DNA from: Gordonia sp. (in: high G+C Gram-positive bacteria)
Lineage (GTDB): Bacteria; Actinomycetota; Actinomycetes; Mycobacteriales; Mycobacteriaceae
Assembly: GCF_020438995.1 (NCBI RefSeq)
Contig: NZ_JAGQTN010000055.1
Location: 1-35,329, forward strand
Direction of reading: 5' to 3'
DNA: 35,329 bases
The notes under the pieces are model-generated. The model was not told the origin of the DNA and searched no databases. It saw only the letters and a list, made by a program, of their open reading frames with translations. Below, one piece after another: positions 16,453 through 25,861 of the stretch; positions within the stretch are counted from its first letter, which is position 1; every line of letters starts with the position of its first letter. Made by a program: the position numbers and the translations under genes.

Positions 16453-17769
16453 TCAGTCGGCGACCCCGGGCACCCACTTCTCCATGATCGCCCGGTAGGG
16501 AGCCTCGGCATCCATCTGCGCGGCGATGCCCACGCAGCCGGCAAGTACCCGGAACACCATCACGTACTGCTTGGGCACGTTCAGGTGCCGGGACGTCTTG
16601 TACACATCGCCGCGGACGTCGGTGGCCTTACCGGCCGCACGCTGCAACCACTTGCGGGTGAAATGGAACGACTCGGTATACAGCGGGTCGACATAAGGCT
16701 TGAGATAGGTCTCGATGTCGGCGGCACTTACCTTGTTGACATGGCTGGCCCGGATGAAATCGGCCTGGACCATCAACTCCTTGAGCTCGTCGTACTTCTT
16801 GTCGCGGGCCAGCCGCAGAATCGGGCCGACTACGGGCGGCAGGCCGTCCGGATAGTGGCCCACCGCACCGAAGTCGAGGACCCCGAACCGGCCGTCGTCG
16901 GTGAGGAAGAAGTTGCCGGGATGCGGGTCTCCGTGCAGCAACCCCACCCGCACCGGCGACGAGAATTCGAAGGTGGCGAGTTTGGCCGCCGCATCGTTGC
17001 GGGTGGCCTGATCGCCGGCGGCGACGATGCGCGAAAGCGGTACACCGTCGATCCATTCGGACACGATCACCTTCGGTGCGCTGGCCACCACCTTGGGAAT
17101 CACGAAATCGGGGTCGCCGGCGTACGCCTTGGCGAACGCGCGCTGATTGTCGGCCTCGCCGAGATAGTCGAGTTCGGCCTCGGTGCGGTCGATGAGCTCA
17201 TCCATCATCGCCTTGACATCGGTGCCCGGCGACATCCGCTGCATCAGGCCCGTCATCCGGGACAAGGTTTTCAGGTCGGCCTTCAGAGCATGGTCGGCGC
17301 CCGGGTACTGGATCTTGACCGCCACCTCGCGGCCGTCGGACCAGATCGCCTTGTGGACCTGACCGATGCTGGCCGCTGCGGCCGGGGTGTCGGAGAACTC
17401 CCGGAACCTCCCACGCCACTTGGTGCCGAGCTGTTGGTCGAGGACCCGGTGCACCTTTGCCGCCGGCAGCGGTGGCGCCTCGGCCTGCAACTTGGTCAGC
17501 GCCTCGCGGAACGGTTCGCCGAACTCCTCGGGGATGGCGGCCTCCATGATGGACAGCGCCTGCCCGACTTTCATGGCGCCACCCTTGAGCTCGCCGAGAA
17601 CGGCGAAAAGCTGCTCGGCGGCCTTCTCCATCAACTCCTGGTTGACGGCGTCCTTGTCCTTACCCGCGATGCGCTTGCCCAGGCCCGCCGCAGCCCGTCC
17701 GGCCATACCGATGGGCAGGGCCGCCAGTTTGGCGTTCCGGCGGCCGGACCCTCGGGTGATCTCACTCAT
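16453..17769 (-). CDS. ABC1/AarF/UbiB-family atypical kinase
   Basis: 438 residues from ATG 17769, preceded by AGAGGAAG. Family motifs are complete: KxGQ segment GAMKVGQALSIME, Ala-rich loop PAAAASIGQVHKA, EVAVKIQYPG lysine, HGDPHPGNF catalytic loop and VLDFGAVG metal site. ABC1 proteins bind ATP and support quinone or lipid metabolism. The mycobacterial counterpart in this position (Rv3197) has been linked to macrolide tolerance and to WhiB7. The start overlaps the stop of the upstream ThiF-like gene by 8 bp (ATGAGTGA), indicating coupled translation. Confidence 0.9.
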   Translation of the reverse strand: MSEITRGSGRRNAKLAALPIGMAGRAAAGLGKRIAGKDKDAVNQELMEKAAEQLFAVLGELKGGAMKVGQALSIMEAAIPEEFGEPFREALTKLQAEAPPLPAAKVHRVLDQQLGTKWRGRFREFSDTPAAAASIGQVHKAIWSDGREVAVKIQYPGADHALKADLKTLSRMTGLMQRMSPGTDVKAMMDELIDRTEAELDYLGEADNQRAFAKAYAGDPDFVIPKVVASAPKVIVSEWIDGVPLSRIVAAGDQATRNDAAAKLATFEFSSPVRVGLLHGDPHPGNFFLTDDGRFGVLDFGAVGHYPDGLPPVVGPILRLARDKKYDELKELMVQADFIRASHVNKVSAADIETYLKPYVDPLYTESFHFTRKWLQRAAGKATDVRGDVYKTSRHLNVPKQYVMVFRVLAGCVGIAAQMDAEAPYRAIMEKWVPGVAD

Positions 17770-18751
17770 GCACTTCCTCTCCCCACGGGACCTGTGCCAG
17801 AGTAGTCGACCGCGATGGCTCCCGGTCCTGGTAATCGGGGCAATCTGGAGGTGTTGTGCGGCAGCCGCACAGCGGGTGCGACGGCCAACGCCGCCGCTCG
17901 ATCCGGGTCGGTCGCGGATGCAACTCGAGGACGTGATCAACGAGCTGCGGGTGCGTGGGTGATTCGCCACGGTCGATGGCCGCCAGTGCGCCGGCCAGTT
18001 CCTCGACCTGCCATTGGGTCAGGGCCGCAGTGGCCCGGATCTGGGCGAGCGCCGCGCCGGAAGTGCGGCCGACCAGCGCCGTCGAGATCTGCGGCCAGTG
18101 CGGTTCGATAGTCGTGCGGTGGTGGTCGGCGCAACGCAGGCAACTGGTCCGGCCGGGCAGCACGAGCGGGCCGATCAGGCCGACGCCCTCGCGCATCCGC
18201 ACCTGCAGGTGTGCCCGGCCCCGGCGCATCAGGGCGTCCACGACATGTGGGTCGGGGACCAGGTGATCGGCGAGAATCGTCAGGTTCGCGTCGTCGAGTG
18301 CGGTCACCGCGATCCCCACCCGCGGCAGGTGCGTCCGCAACTGCGTCGTCAGAGCGCCGCGGCCCTCGATGCTCACCCGTATCGTTCGCGGACCGGACCC
18401 CTCGGCGTCCGTCGTCGGGGCGGCTGGGATCTCCGGGGACTCTGCGAGTCCGGATGTGATGAGCGCACGACCGATGAGGACGATGTCGCGGCGGGCCAGC
18501 CCGGCTCTCCGGGCCCGCCGGACGATATTGTCAGGCCGCCGCCGCACTCGCATCCAGCCGAGCAATGCGCACACCTTCTCGACGTCGACGCCGTCGCGCA
18601 CGATCAGTTCCAGACTGCCGGTGGGTCCGGAACCGATACGGATCCTGTTGGGCGACAACGCGATGACATGAACGTGCGGTGCCAGTGCGGGAAACTGCCC
18701 GGGTTGTCCGGTCGGTGACGGTTCGGCGACTGCGGTGATCCCCCTGCTCAT
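17762..18751 (-). CDS. ThiF/bacteriocin cyclodehydratase-like protein (Rv3196-like)
   Basis: 329 residues from ATG 18751. The C-terminal half has zinc-type cysteine pairs, CLRCADHHR and then HPLCGCRTTPPDC, as in the cyclodehydratase/ThiF-like family often annotated in thiazole/oxazole peptide systems. The N-terminal part resembles the winged-helix recognition-element region of these proteins. No precursor peptide or YcaO partner is seen nearby, and the gene is syntenic with a conserved mycobacterial hypothetical, so a housekeeping role is more likely than peptide modification. Coupled to the ABC1 kinase by overlapping codons. Function unknown. Confidence 0.6.
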   Translation of the reverse strand: MSRGITAVAEPSPTGQPGQFPALAPHVHVIALSPNRIRIGSGPTGSLELIVRDGVDVEKVCALLGWMRVRRRPDNIVRRARRAGLARRDIVLIGRALITSGLAESPEIPAAPTTDAEGSGPRTIRVSIEGRGALTTQLRTHLPRVGIAVTALDDANLTILADHLVPDPHVVDALMRRGRAHLQVRMREGVGLIGPLVLPGRTSCLRCADHHRTTIEPHWPQISTALVGRTSGAALAQIRATAALTQWQVEELAGALAAIDRGESPTHPQLVDHVLELHPRPTRIERRRWPSHPLCGCRTTPPDCPDYQDREPSRSTTLAQVPWGEEVHE

Positions 18752-18824
18752 ATGGCAAGTGTGCCAGCAGAATCCGCCGTCGCCGCGGGCGAATGTGCGC
18801 GCTGTGGATAACCCCGGCAGCGGA

Positions 18825-20309
18825 TCAGGTGTCGTCCCTGCCGTCCTTGCCGCGCTCCTGCTGTTCGCGTTCCTGGGCCATGGTGCGTTCGAGTTCGGCG
18901 ATCGGATCGTCGAAAGCGCTTGTGCCACCACCGATCACACGGTCGACGAAGGCCGCCGGATGGTCGAGGTCGGTGGAATCGGGAATCAGGTCGGGATGGG
19001 CCCACACGCCGTCGCGGACGGTGATGTCGGAGGCGTCCACCAGCTGCCGCCACAACGCGGAGGCCTCGCGCACCTTGCGGGGCCGCAGTTCGAGCCCGAT
19101 CAGCGTCGCGAAGGTCTGCTCGGCCGGACCGCCCGAGGCGCGTCGCCGGCGCATCGTCTCGGTGAGCGCGCCGGTACCGGGGATACGGTCGCCGAGCGCA
19201 CTGCTCACCACCTGCTCCACCCAGCCCTCGATCAGCGCCAGCAAGGTTTCCAGCCGGGTGAGCGCGGCCTGCTGCTCGGGTGTGGTCTTAGGCTCGAACG
19301 ACGCCGACGAACTGATCAACTCCTCCAGTTTCGACGGGTTGGCTAACAACTCGGTGGGATCGAGATCGGTGGTGAGTTGTTCGATGCCGCTGAAGTCGAT
19401 GCTGATGCCGCGGGCGTACTCCTCGACCGTCGACAGCAGGCGTTGCCGCAGCCACGGCACGTGGGCGAACAGCCGTACCGCCGCCGCCTCCCGGGCGGCC
19501 AGGAACACCATGACCTCCTGGGCGGGTTGTTCGAGGCCGCCGGTCAGCGTGGCGATGGCCTCGGGCAGCAGTACCGCCACCCCGTCGGGGGCCAGCGGCA
19601 GGCCGATGTCGGTGCCGCCGAGCACTTCCTTGGCCAGTTGCCCGAGCCCCTGTCCGAGCTGGGTGCCGAACGCCATACCGCTCATCTGGGTCAGCATTCC
19701 CATCATCGGACCGGCGAACTGCGCGGCCTCGGCGGGCAGATTGCCCTCCCACGTCTTGGACAGCGAGGTGGCCACCGGATCGCAGAGACGCTGCCACGTG
19801 GGCATCGTCTCCTCCAGCCATTGCACGGGTGTCCAGGCGACCGACTTGGTGATGCCGCTGGGGAAGACGGTCGCGTCGTCGAGCCACACCTCGGCCAGCC
19901 GGATCGCATCCTCGGTGGCCTTCGACTCGCCGGCGCTGACCGGGGTGAACTTACCGATCTGTTGCCGTGCCAGGTTGCTTGCCAGCTGATAGTTCACCGG
20001 CCCCGACGCCCCGCTTCCGGACAGACCCGAACCCATTCCGCTGAACAGGCTGCCGAGCTGCGAGAACATCTGGCCCAGCGCCGCGGGGTTGAATCCCGAC
20101 GGGTCGAGCTTGGAGGGATCGAAACCAGTGGGATCGAACGCGGAGGGATCGAAACCCTGGGCACTGCCGAAACCGAAACCGAACGGATCCTGGCCGCCGG
20201 GACCGCTGCCGGAGCCGCCGTCCTTCCGCCCGTCCCCGCTTTTGTCGCCGGAGTCCCGGCGATCGTCGTCGTCACCGGGGGGAGAGAAACCGAAGGGCAG
20301 GTCAGTCAT
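18825..20309 (-). CDS. DUF2342/Zincin_2 family protein (putative zinc-dependent hydrolase)
   Basis: 494 residues. The N-terminal 75 residues are a charged Gly/Asp/Ser segment followed by pentapeptide repeats FDPSA-FDPTG-FDPSK-LDPSG-FNPAA, encoded by imperfect 15-bp tandem repeats near 20090-20165. The body has the family blocks MFSQLGSLFSG, QLASNLARQQIGKF, WLDDATVFPSG and AREAAAVRLFAHVPWLRQRL, which match the actinobacterial DUF2342 family. The segment around AREAAA has no histidine and I see no HExxH, so a metalloprotease function cannot be claimed from this sequence. Divergent from the PDZ-Lon gene. Likely leaderless: TACCGT lies 7 nt before the ATG. Confidence 0.75.
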   Translation of the reverse strand: MTDLPFGFSPPGDDDDRRDSGDKSGDGRKDGGSGSGPGGQDPFGFGFGSAQGFDPSAFDPTGFDPSKLDPSGFNPAALGQMFSQLGSLFSGMGSGLSGSGASGPVNYQLASNLARQQIGKFTPVSAGESKATEDAIRLAEVWLDDATVFPSGITKSVAWTPVQWLEETMPTWQRLCDPVATSLSKTWEGNLPAEAAQFAGPMMGMLTQMSGMAFGTQLGQGLGQLAKEVLGGTDIGLPLAPDGVAVLLPEAIATLTGGLEQPAQEVMVFLAAREAAAVRLFAHVPWLRQRLLSTVEEYARGISIDFSGIEQLTTDLDPTELLANPSKLEELISSSASFEPKTTPEQQAALTRLETLLALIEGWVEQVVSSALGDRIPGTGALTETMRRRRASGGPAEQTFATLIGLELRPRKVREASALWRQLVDASDITVRDGVWAHPDLIPDSTDLDHPAAFVDRVIGGGTSAFDDPIAELERTMAQEREQQERGKDGRDDT

Positions 20310-20316
20310 GTCTTCA

Positions 20317-20376
20317 ACGGTACAGTTCGAGCACCCGGCATACCGGCCCGAGGCGTTCGCCGTGAGCGGATAGACT
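20317..20376. promoter_or_regulatory. Divergent leaderless-type -10 elements
   Basis: Minus strand: TACCGT (20317-20322 read on the reverse strand) ends 7 nt before the DUF2342 ATG. Plus strand: TAGACT (20371-20376) ends 7 nt before the PDZ-Lon ATG. Both fit TANNNT with transcription starting at or next to the initiation codon. Neither start has a ribosome binding site, consistent with leaderless mRNAs. No clear -35 boxes. Confidence 0.45.
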
Positions 20377-20383
20377 CACCGAA

Positions 20384-21424
20384 ATGAGTCTGACGCCCGG
20401 CACCAGGCGCCTGGTCACCGTCGCGGTCACCGTGCTGACATTCGTCGCATTGCTGGTGATCGGTACGTCCGTCAACGTTCCGTACGTGGCGCTCGGCCCA
20501 GGGCCGACCATCAACACCCTCGGCATGAACGGGGACAAACCGGTCGTACAGATCCAGGGTGCCCAGGTCGACAAGACTTCCGGAAACCTGAACCTCACCA
20601 CGGTTTCCGTCGTCGACGGTATGAGCCTGTTCGATTCGATCGGCAAATGGATCTCCGGCGACTACACGCTGTCGCCGCGGGACCGGGTGTTTCCGCCCGA
20701 CCAGACTCCCGAACAGGTCCGCAAGGGCAATCAGCGGGACATGACCGACTCCGAGGACAACGCGACGCTCGCCGCGCTGCTGCATCTGAATCGGCCCACC
20801 GAACTGATCGTCGAGGACGTGGCCGGCGACGGGCCCGCCGCGGGAATCCTGCGCAAGAACGACGTGCTGCAGAGCGTCGGCGGTAAACCGGTCCGGACGA
20901 CGACCCAGGTGCAGGAGGTCATCCGTGCGGCCGCACCCGGGACCACGCTGGCGATCGATGTACGCCGGGCGGCGGCCACCGAACACCTCGAGGTCACCCT
21001 CGGCAAACGCCCCGACAATCCGAAGCTCGGTTACCTCGGGGTCACCCCCGAACTGCGCAACGCCGACCCGAACCTGAAGATCACCTTCAACGTCGGCGAC
21101 ATCGGCGGACCGTCCGCCGGCCTGATGATGACGCTCGCGGTCATCGACAAACTCACCCCCGGACCGCTGAACAGCGGAAAGTTCGTCGCGGGCACCGGAA
21201 CCATCGACCCCGACGGCAACGTCGGCGAGATCGGCGGTATCACCCACAAGACGCGCGCGGCCGCCGACAAGGGCGCCACCGTGTTCCTCGTCCCGGAGGG
21301 AAACTGCCGGGAGGCCAAGGGTGACAAGCCCGACGGCCTGGAACTGGTCAAGGTCAGCACCCTCGACGACGCCCTGGCCGCGCTGAAGAAACTAGGCGAG
21401 GGCGCCGAACTCCCGCAGTGCTGA
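20384..21424 (+). CDS. Membrane-anchored PDZ-Lon (S16) serine protease, YlbL-like
   Basis: 346 residues. One N-terminal membrane anchor (about 9-28, LVTVAVTVLTFVALLVIGTS), a PDZ domain (about 130-215, with GDGPAAGILRKNDVLQSVGG) and a Lon-type proteolytic domain. The catalytic dyad is Ser244 in GGPSAGLMM and Lys289 in GGITHKTRAA, 45 residues apart as in Lon. The active domain faces outside the membrane. Related proteins act in envelope quality control. It converges on the PPA1309-family gene with 17 bp between stops. Confidence 0.9.
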   Translation: MSLTPGTRRLVTVAVTVLTFVALLVIGTSVNVPYVALGPGPTINTLGMNGDKPVVQIQGAQVDKTSGNLNLTTVSVVDGMSLFDSIGKWISGDYTLSPRDRVFPPDQTPEQVRKGNQRDMTDSEDNATLAALLHLNRPTELIVEDVAGDGPAAGILRKNDVLQSVGGKPVRTTTQVQEVIRAAAPGTTLAIDVRRAAATEHLEVTLGKRPDNPKLGYLGVTPELRNADPNLKITFNVGDIGGPSAGLMMTLAVIDKLTPGPLNSGKFVAGTGTIDPDGNVGEIGGITHKTRAAADKGATVFLVPEGNCREAKGDKPDGLELVKVSTLDDALAALKKLGEGAELPQC

Positions 21425-21441
21425 ACCGGGCCGGTCGCGAA

Positions 21442-22020
21442 CTACAACGTTGAGGCCAGCGCTGCCACCAGGTTGGGTGCCAGGTCTGGGTGGGTGAGGA
21501 GCTCGGTCTCGTCGTCCTCCTCGGTTTCGGGTTTGAGTTGCATGAGGACCAGGTGAGATCCGCCGCGCAGCGCACCGACGATGAGCCGGGCGATGCGGCT
21601 GCCGGGGTGGGTTCTGGCGACCTCGCGGGCCGCGGCCTCGGCGGCGTCGGGGTCGCCGAGGAGCGGTTCGAAAGCCGAGTCCAGATCCGCTTCGGCCTCG
21701 GGCGGGACGACGACGACCTGTAGCACCAGAGCGCAGCCGGCGACGGCGTCGGGCCAGCTCGTGGTGCCCAGGATCTGTTCGAGTTCGGCGTAGTGGTCGG
21801 CGTGGTGGTTGTCCGGGCCGAGGGGGAGCGGGTCCTGTGCGACGGGACTGAGTTCGGACGGGTCGTCGTCGGCGATGAGCCCGGGATTGGCGGCGGCGAG
21901 CACGTGGGTGGGGACGAGCGCGAAGAGGGCGGGGGGCTGATTCCAGCCGTCGTCGCCTACGTAATCGGCGACGTCGCGCAGTGCGCTGCCCAGGGCGTCA
22001 GGGGTCAATGCGGTACTCAC
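21442..22020 (-). CDS. PPA1309-family protein, function unknown
   Basis: 192 residues, acidic and soluble. It resembles the actinobacterial PPA1309 family (GWNQPPALFALVPT near the N-terminus, an HHADHYAELEQIL segment, PDAVAGCALVLQVVVVP in the middle and GGSHLVLMQLKP near the end). No catalytic motif that I recognise. The family is a conserved neighbour of the PDZ-Lon and UPF0182 genes. Start ATG 22020. The 232-bp gap to the UPF0182 gene holds the divergent promoters; TACAGT at 22205-22210 is a possible -10 for UPF0182, with no good -35. Confidence 0.7.
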   Translation of the reverse strand: MSTALTPDALGSALRDVADYVGDDGWNQPPALFALVPTHVLAAANPGLIADDDPSELSPVAQDPLPLGPDNHHADHYAELEQILGTTSWPDAVAGCALVLQVVVVPPEAEADLDSAFEPLLGDPDAAEAAAREVARTHPGSRIARLIVGALRGGSHLVLMQLKPETEEDDETELLTHPDLAPNLVAALASTL

Positions 22021-22252
22021 CCGTTCATCTTGCCCCGTGCGTCCGGGCCTGCGGTTCAGGCGGTCGGGTCATTCGGTGCGGATCGGTCAAGTCCGACCAG
22101 GTCGGCTGCCGTGGCGTGGGTCACCAGTACAGTGGGAGGCCATGTCCTCCCCTGGAGGCGGCGCGGGACGGGTAGCGGCTGGCCCGCGGTCTTCGCCGAG
22201 TGACTACAGTCGTGGTTGATGTCCGAATTGGGAACTTTGGAGAGTAGGTCAG

Positions 22253-25237
22253 GTGAGCGTTCGCGGCCCGGCGGCGGGATTGCCGACACTGTCAGGCAGA
22301 AGCAAGGTGGTGATCTGGATCGGTGTTGCCGTCCTGGTCCTGCTGCTGGTGGGCCCTCGGGCGGTCAGCCTGACCACCGATTGGTTGTGGTTCTCCGACA
22401 TCGGATACACCAAGGTGTTCTCGACGATCATCTGGACGCGGATCGTCGTGTTCCTGGTGGCCGCGCTGATCACCGCGGCGATCGTGTTCGCGGCCGCCGC
22501 GGTGGCCTACCGGTCGCGGTCGGTGTTCGTACCCTCCGGGATAGGCCCGGACCCGCTGGCGCGGTACCGGACGACGGTGATGAGCCGCATCCGGTGGTTC
22601 GCGATCGCGCCGCCCGTGGCGATCGGTGTGCTCGCCGGCCTGGTGGCGCAGGGGTCGTGGTCGACGATCCAGGTGTTCCTCAAAGGTGAGTCGTTCGGTG
22701 TGAAGGATCCCCAGTTCGGTTTGGACGTGGGCTTTTACGCGTTCGACCTGCCGTTCTGGCGGTTTGTGCTCAATCTGCTGTTCGTCATCGTGGTGGTCGC
22801 GTTCGTGATCAATCTGCTGACGCACTACGTATTCGGGTCGATCCGGCTCGGCGGTGCCGGTGTGGCGCCGTCGATTTCGATGTCGGCGCGGGTGCAGTTG
22901 TCGGTGCTGGCCGGAATCTTCTTGCTGCTCAAGGCCGTCGCGTACTGGCTGGACCGATATTCACTGCTGTCGAGTGAACGCAAGCAGGAGACCTTCACCG
23001 GCATGAGTTACACGGACGCGAATGCGGTGCTCTCGTCCAAGCTGATCCTGATGGCGATCGCGATCATCTGTGCCATCGCGTTTTTCGCGGGCATCGTGTT
23101 GCGCGACCTGCGGGTTCCGGCGCTGGCGACGGTCCTGATGCTGGTGTCGGCGTTGCTGATCGGCGTGGGCTGGCCGCTGGCCGTCGAGCAGTTCTCGGTC
23201 AAGCCGAACGCCGCGCAGAAAGAAGCCAAATACATCGCGCGCAATATCGCCGCCACCGAACAGGCGTACGGCATAGGCGACAACAAGGTGACGGTCATGA
23301 ACAACTGGGCGTCCGCCGATCCCACACCGGCCTCGGTCAACGGTGACAAGGCGACGCTGTCGAATATCCGCATCCTCGACCCCAACATCGTGTCGGGCAC
23401 GTACACACAATTGCAGCAGCGGCAGAACTTCTACGGATTCCCCAGCCAGCTGGCGATCGACCGGTACAAGGTCGACGGCGAATTGCGCGATTACGTGGTG
23501 GCGGTCCGCGAGATCGATCCGGACCGGTTGGCCGGGGATCAGGCGAACTGGCTGAACAAGCACCTGACGTACACGCACGGCAATGGTTTCGTCGCGGCTC
23601 CGGCCAATACGGTCCGCAAGGCGGCAGCCGACGAGAACGACACGCAGGGGTCGGGCGAACCGGATTTCGTGGTCGGCGACCTCAGCAACTTCCAGACCGA
23701 GGAGTACAAGAAGAACTCGCCGATCAGGGTCACCGAGCCGCGCATCTACTTCGGTGAGCTGATCGCCAAGGGCACCCCGGACTACGCGATCGTCGGTTCC
23801 GACAATGCCCCGGCCCGCGAATACGACACCGAGAACACCAAGTACACCTACCAGGGCGATTCGGGCGTGTCCCTGGGTAACTGGTTCAACCGCTTCATGT
23901 ATTCGGTGAAGTTCGGCGAGCGGAACTTCCTGCTGTCGAGCGAGATCAACAAGAATTCGAAGATCCTGTACAACCGTGATCCGCGGGACCGGGTCAAGAA
24001 GGCGGCCCCGTGGCTGACCGTCGATTCGAAGACGTATCCGGCGGTGATGTCCGATGGTTCGATCAAGTGGATCGTCGACGGTTACACCACTTTGGAGAGC
24101 TATCCGTACGCACAGAAGACGTCGCTGCAGGCGTTGACCTCGGATGCGCAGGAACTCAATCGTGGCCAGACCGGACGCACGCAGGTCAACCGTACGGTGT
24201 CCTATGTGCGCAATTCGGTGAAGGCAACCGTCGACGCGTACACCGGCGAGGTGAAGCTGTACCAGTTCGACGACACCGATCCGGTGCTCAAGACCTGGAT
24301 GAAGGTGTTCCCCGGAACCGTCGAAACGCGTGCCGAATTCGACAAGCAGGGTGACCTGCGTGATCACGTGCGTTATCCGGAGGATCTGTTCAAGATCCAG
24401 CGCACGCTGCTGGCCAGGTATCACGTGAAGGATCCGCAGGCATTCTTCCAGGGCAGCCAGTTCTGGTCCGTTCCCGCGGACCCGACGAATGAGCAGGCCG
24501 ACCGGCAGGGTCTGGATCAGCCGCCGTACTACTTCGTGGCGGCCGGACCGGACGACAAGCGGCCGTCGTTCCAGCTGACGTCGGTGATGACGCGGCTGAA
24601 CCGGCCGATCCTCGGTGCCTACATGACGGCGTCGTCGGACCCGGAGGACTACGGCCGGATCACGCTGCGGACCCTGCCGCTGAGTTCGCAGCGGGTGGGC
24701 CCCAAGCAGGCGTTCAACCCGATGAAGGCCGACGCACGCGTCTCGGAGAACCTGAAGAACCTGGAGAACACCGCCACAACGCAGTTCGGCAACCTGCTGA
24801 CTCTGCCGGTGGGCGACAACGGCGTCCTGTATGTGATGCCGCTGTACGTTCAGGCCAAGGGCGAGGGCTCGTATCCGCGCATGTTCCGCATCGTGACGCA
24901 GTATCAGGCCAAGCTCGGTGAGACCGCCAGGATCGGTTACGCGTCCACCACTGCGGGCGCGCTGGCGCAGGTGGGCATCGACCCCGAGTACGCGGTCACC
25001 GTTCCGGGGGAGACCACCACGCCCACGCCCACGCAGACGCAGCAGCAACAACAGCAGCAGCAGGGTACGACGTCCGGCGGTCAGTCGGGCACCCAGCGTG
25101 ACACTGCCGTCAAGGCGATGGGTTCGGCGCTCGACGAGCTGAGGGCTGCGCAGCAGGCCGGTGACTTCAAGGCTTACGGCGATGCTCTCGCGAAGCTGCA
25201 GAAGGCCGTCGACGCCTACGAGAACGCGGGCGGCTGA
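22253..25237 (+). CDS. UPF0182-family large membrane protein
   Basis: 994 residues from GTG 22253, with GGAGAG about 8 nt upstream. There are seven hydrophobic segments in the first ~330 residues (for example VVIWIGVAVLVLLLVGP, FWRFVLNLLFVIVVVAF and ALATVLMLVSALLIGVGWPL). A large extracytoplasmic domain follows (about 330-925) that is well conserved in Actinobacteria (UPF0182, Rv3193c position). The tail is a TPTPTQTQ and eight-glutamine run (25036-25065) followed by a helical Ala/Asp/Lys segment. The glutamine tract is encoded by mixed CAG/CAA, so slippage should be limited. Biochemical role unknown. Confidence 0.9.
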   Translation: MSVRGPAAGLPTLSGRSKVVIWIGVAVLVLLLVGPRAVSLTTDWLWFSDIGYTKVFSTIIWTRIVVFLVAALITAAIVFAAAAVAYRSRSVFVPSGIGPDPLARYRTTVMSRIRWFAIAPPVAIGVLAGLVAQGSWSTIQVFLKGESFGVKDPQFGLDVGFYAFDLPFWRFVLNLLFVIVVVAFVINLLTHYVFGSIRLGGAGVAPSISMSARVQLSVLAGIFLLLKAVAYWLDRYSLLSSERKQETFTGMSYTDANAVLSSKLILMAIAIICAIAFFAGIVLRDLRVPALATVLMLVSALLIGVGWPLAVEQFSVKPNAAQKEAKYIARNIAATEQAYGIGDNKVTVMNNWASADPTPASVNGDKATLSNIRILDPNIVSGTYTQLQQRQNFYGFPSQLAIDRYKVDGELRDYVVAVREIDPDRLAGDQANWLNKHLTYTHGNGFVAAPANTVRKAAADENDTQGSGEPDFVVGDLSNFQTEEYKKNSPIRVTEPRIYFGELIAKGTPDYAIVGSDNAPAREYDTENTKYTYQGDSGVSLGNWFNRFMYSVKFGERNFLLSSEINKNSKILYNRDPRDRVKKAAPWLTVDSKTYPAVMSDGSIKWIVDGYTTLESYPYAQKTSLQALTSDAQELNRGQTGRTQVNRTVSYVRNSVKATVDAYTGEVKLYQFDDTDPVLKTWMKVFPGTVETRAEFDKQGDLRDHVRYPEDLFKIQRTLLARYHVKDPQAFFQGSQFWSVPADPTNEQADRQGLDQPPYYFVAAGPDDKRPSFQLTSVMTRLNRPILGAYMTASSDPEDYGRITLRTLPLSSQRVGPKQAFNPMKADARVSENLKNLENTATTQFGNLLTLPVGDNGVLYVMPLYVQAKGEGSYPRMFRIVTQYQAKLGETARIGYASTTAGALAQVGIDPEYAVTVPGETTTPTPTQTQQQQQQQQGTTSGGQSGTQRDTAVKAMGSALDELRAAQQAGDFKAYGDALAKLQKAVDAYENAGG

Positions 25238-25255
25238 ATCCGGTGACACAGCGAG

Positions 25256-25292
25256 ATGCCCCGGCCGGATTCGGTCGGGGCATTTCCTTTTT
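25256..25292 (+). terminator. Intrinsic terminator after the UPF0182 gene
   Basis: ATGCCCCG (25256-25263) pairs with CGGGGCAT (25276-25283), a 12-nt loop between, followed by TTCCTTTTT (25284-25292). It stands 18 bp after the stop and also ahead of the convergent small membrane gene. Confidence 0.85.
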
Positions 25293-25319
25293 CGACGTCC
25301 TTCTCGGTGCGGGTAGGTG

Positions 25320-25622
25320 TCAGTCCCGGTACTCGTGCAGATAGCGGTCGGTTTCGGCGTCCGTGTTGTCGGGTAGGAGTGGGCTGTGGTGGATGCGCCT
25401 GGTCAGCGTGACAAAGATCGTGGCCGCACCGCCGAAGGCGATCGCCGCCGCGATGCCGTACAGGGCTGCGTGGCCGCCGCTACCGCCGGCCATGTGGACC
25501 AGCCACAGGCCCGCGGTGGCGAATCCGGTGAGGATGAGAGCGAATGCGACGAAGCTCATCGGATGATTGCCGTGGCTTTCGTGCCGGTGAGGGAGATGTG
25601 TGGTCATCGGGTGGGTGTGCAT
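25320..25622 (-). CDS. Small His-rich two-TM membrane protein
   Basis: 100 residues. The N-terminus is histidine-rich (MHTHPMTTHLPHRHESHGNH), then two hydrophobic segments (SFVAFALILTGFATAGLWLV and ALYGIAAAIAFGGAATIFVTL) and a charged tail ending TDRYLHEYRD. The ATG at 25622 is preceded by a perfect AGGAGG at 6 nt, which fixes the start. The histidines could bind metal ions, but nothing nearby supports a specific transport or sensing role. No family recognised. The 197 bp between it and the tRNA promoter show no gene. Confidence 0.75.
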   Translation of the reverse strand: MHTHPMTTHLPHRHESHGNHPMSFVAFALILTGFATAGLWLVHMAGGSGGHAALYGIAAAIAFGGAATIFVTLTRRIHHSPLLPDNTDAETDRYLHEYRD

Positions 25623-25819
25623 GGGGTGCCTCCTGGTGGGTTTCCTCCTGCTGGGCTGGTTGGTAGCGCATTCCAGCCTACGCCGGTGTGCTGTAGCTCA
25701 CATATGACCTTCGACCCGTTCCTGGTTGTAGTTCAGTGCCGGGATCAACCAGGTGATTTGTGGCCGGGAGAACCGAAAACCGCAGGTCGGATGTGTTGCG
25801 AGGATCACCGGTAAACGAT

Positions 25820-25849
25820 TTGCACATGCGTGAAGCCTCCCTGTAACGT
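25820..25849 (+). promoter_or_regulatory. Promoter of the initiator tRNA
   Basis: TTGCAC (25820-25825), an 18-nt spacer and TAACGT (25844-25849) put the start point near 25856, a few bases before the mature tRNA. Confidence 0.65.
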
Positions 25850-25861
25850 TGGATTCACCAA

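Noticed and set aside
17762-18751. A thiazole/oxazole peptide biosynthetic cluster
   Set aside because: Only the ThiF/cyclodehydratase-like protein is present; no YcaO, dehydrogenase or precursor peptide nearby, and the gene is part of a conserved housekeeping block.
25036-25065. Phase-variable CAG microsatellite in the UPF0182 gene
   Set aside because: The glutamine codons alternate CAG and CAA and the tract is short, so slippage is unlikely to matter.
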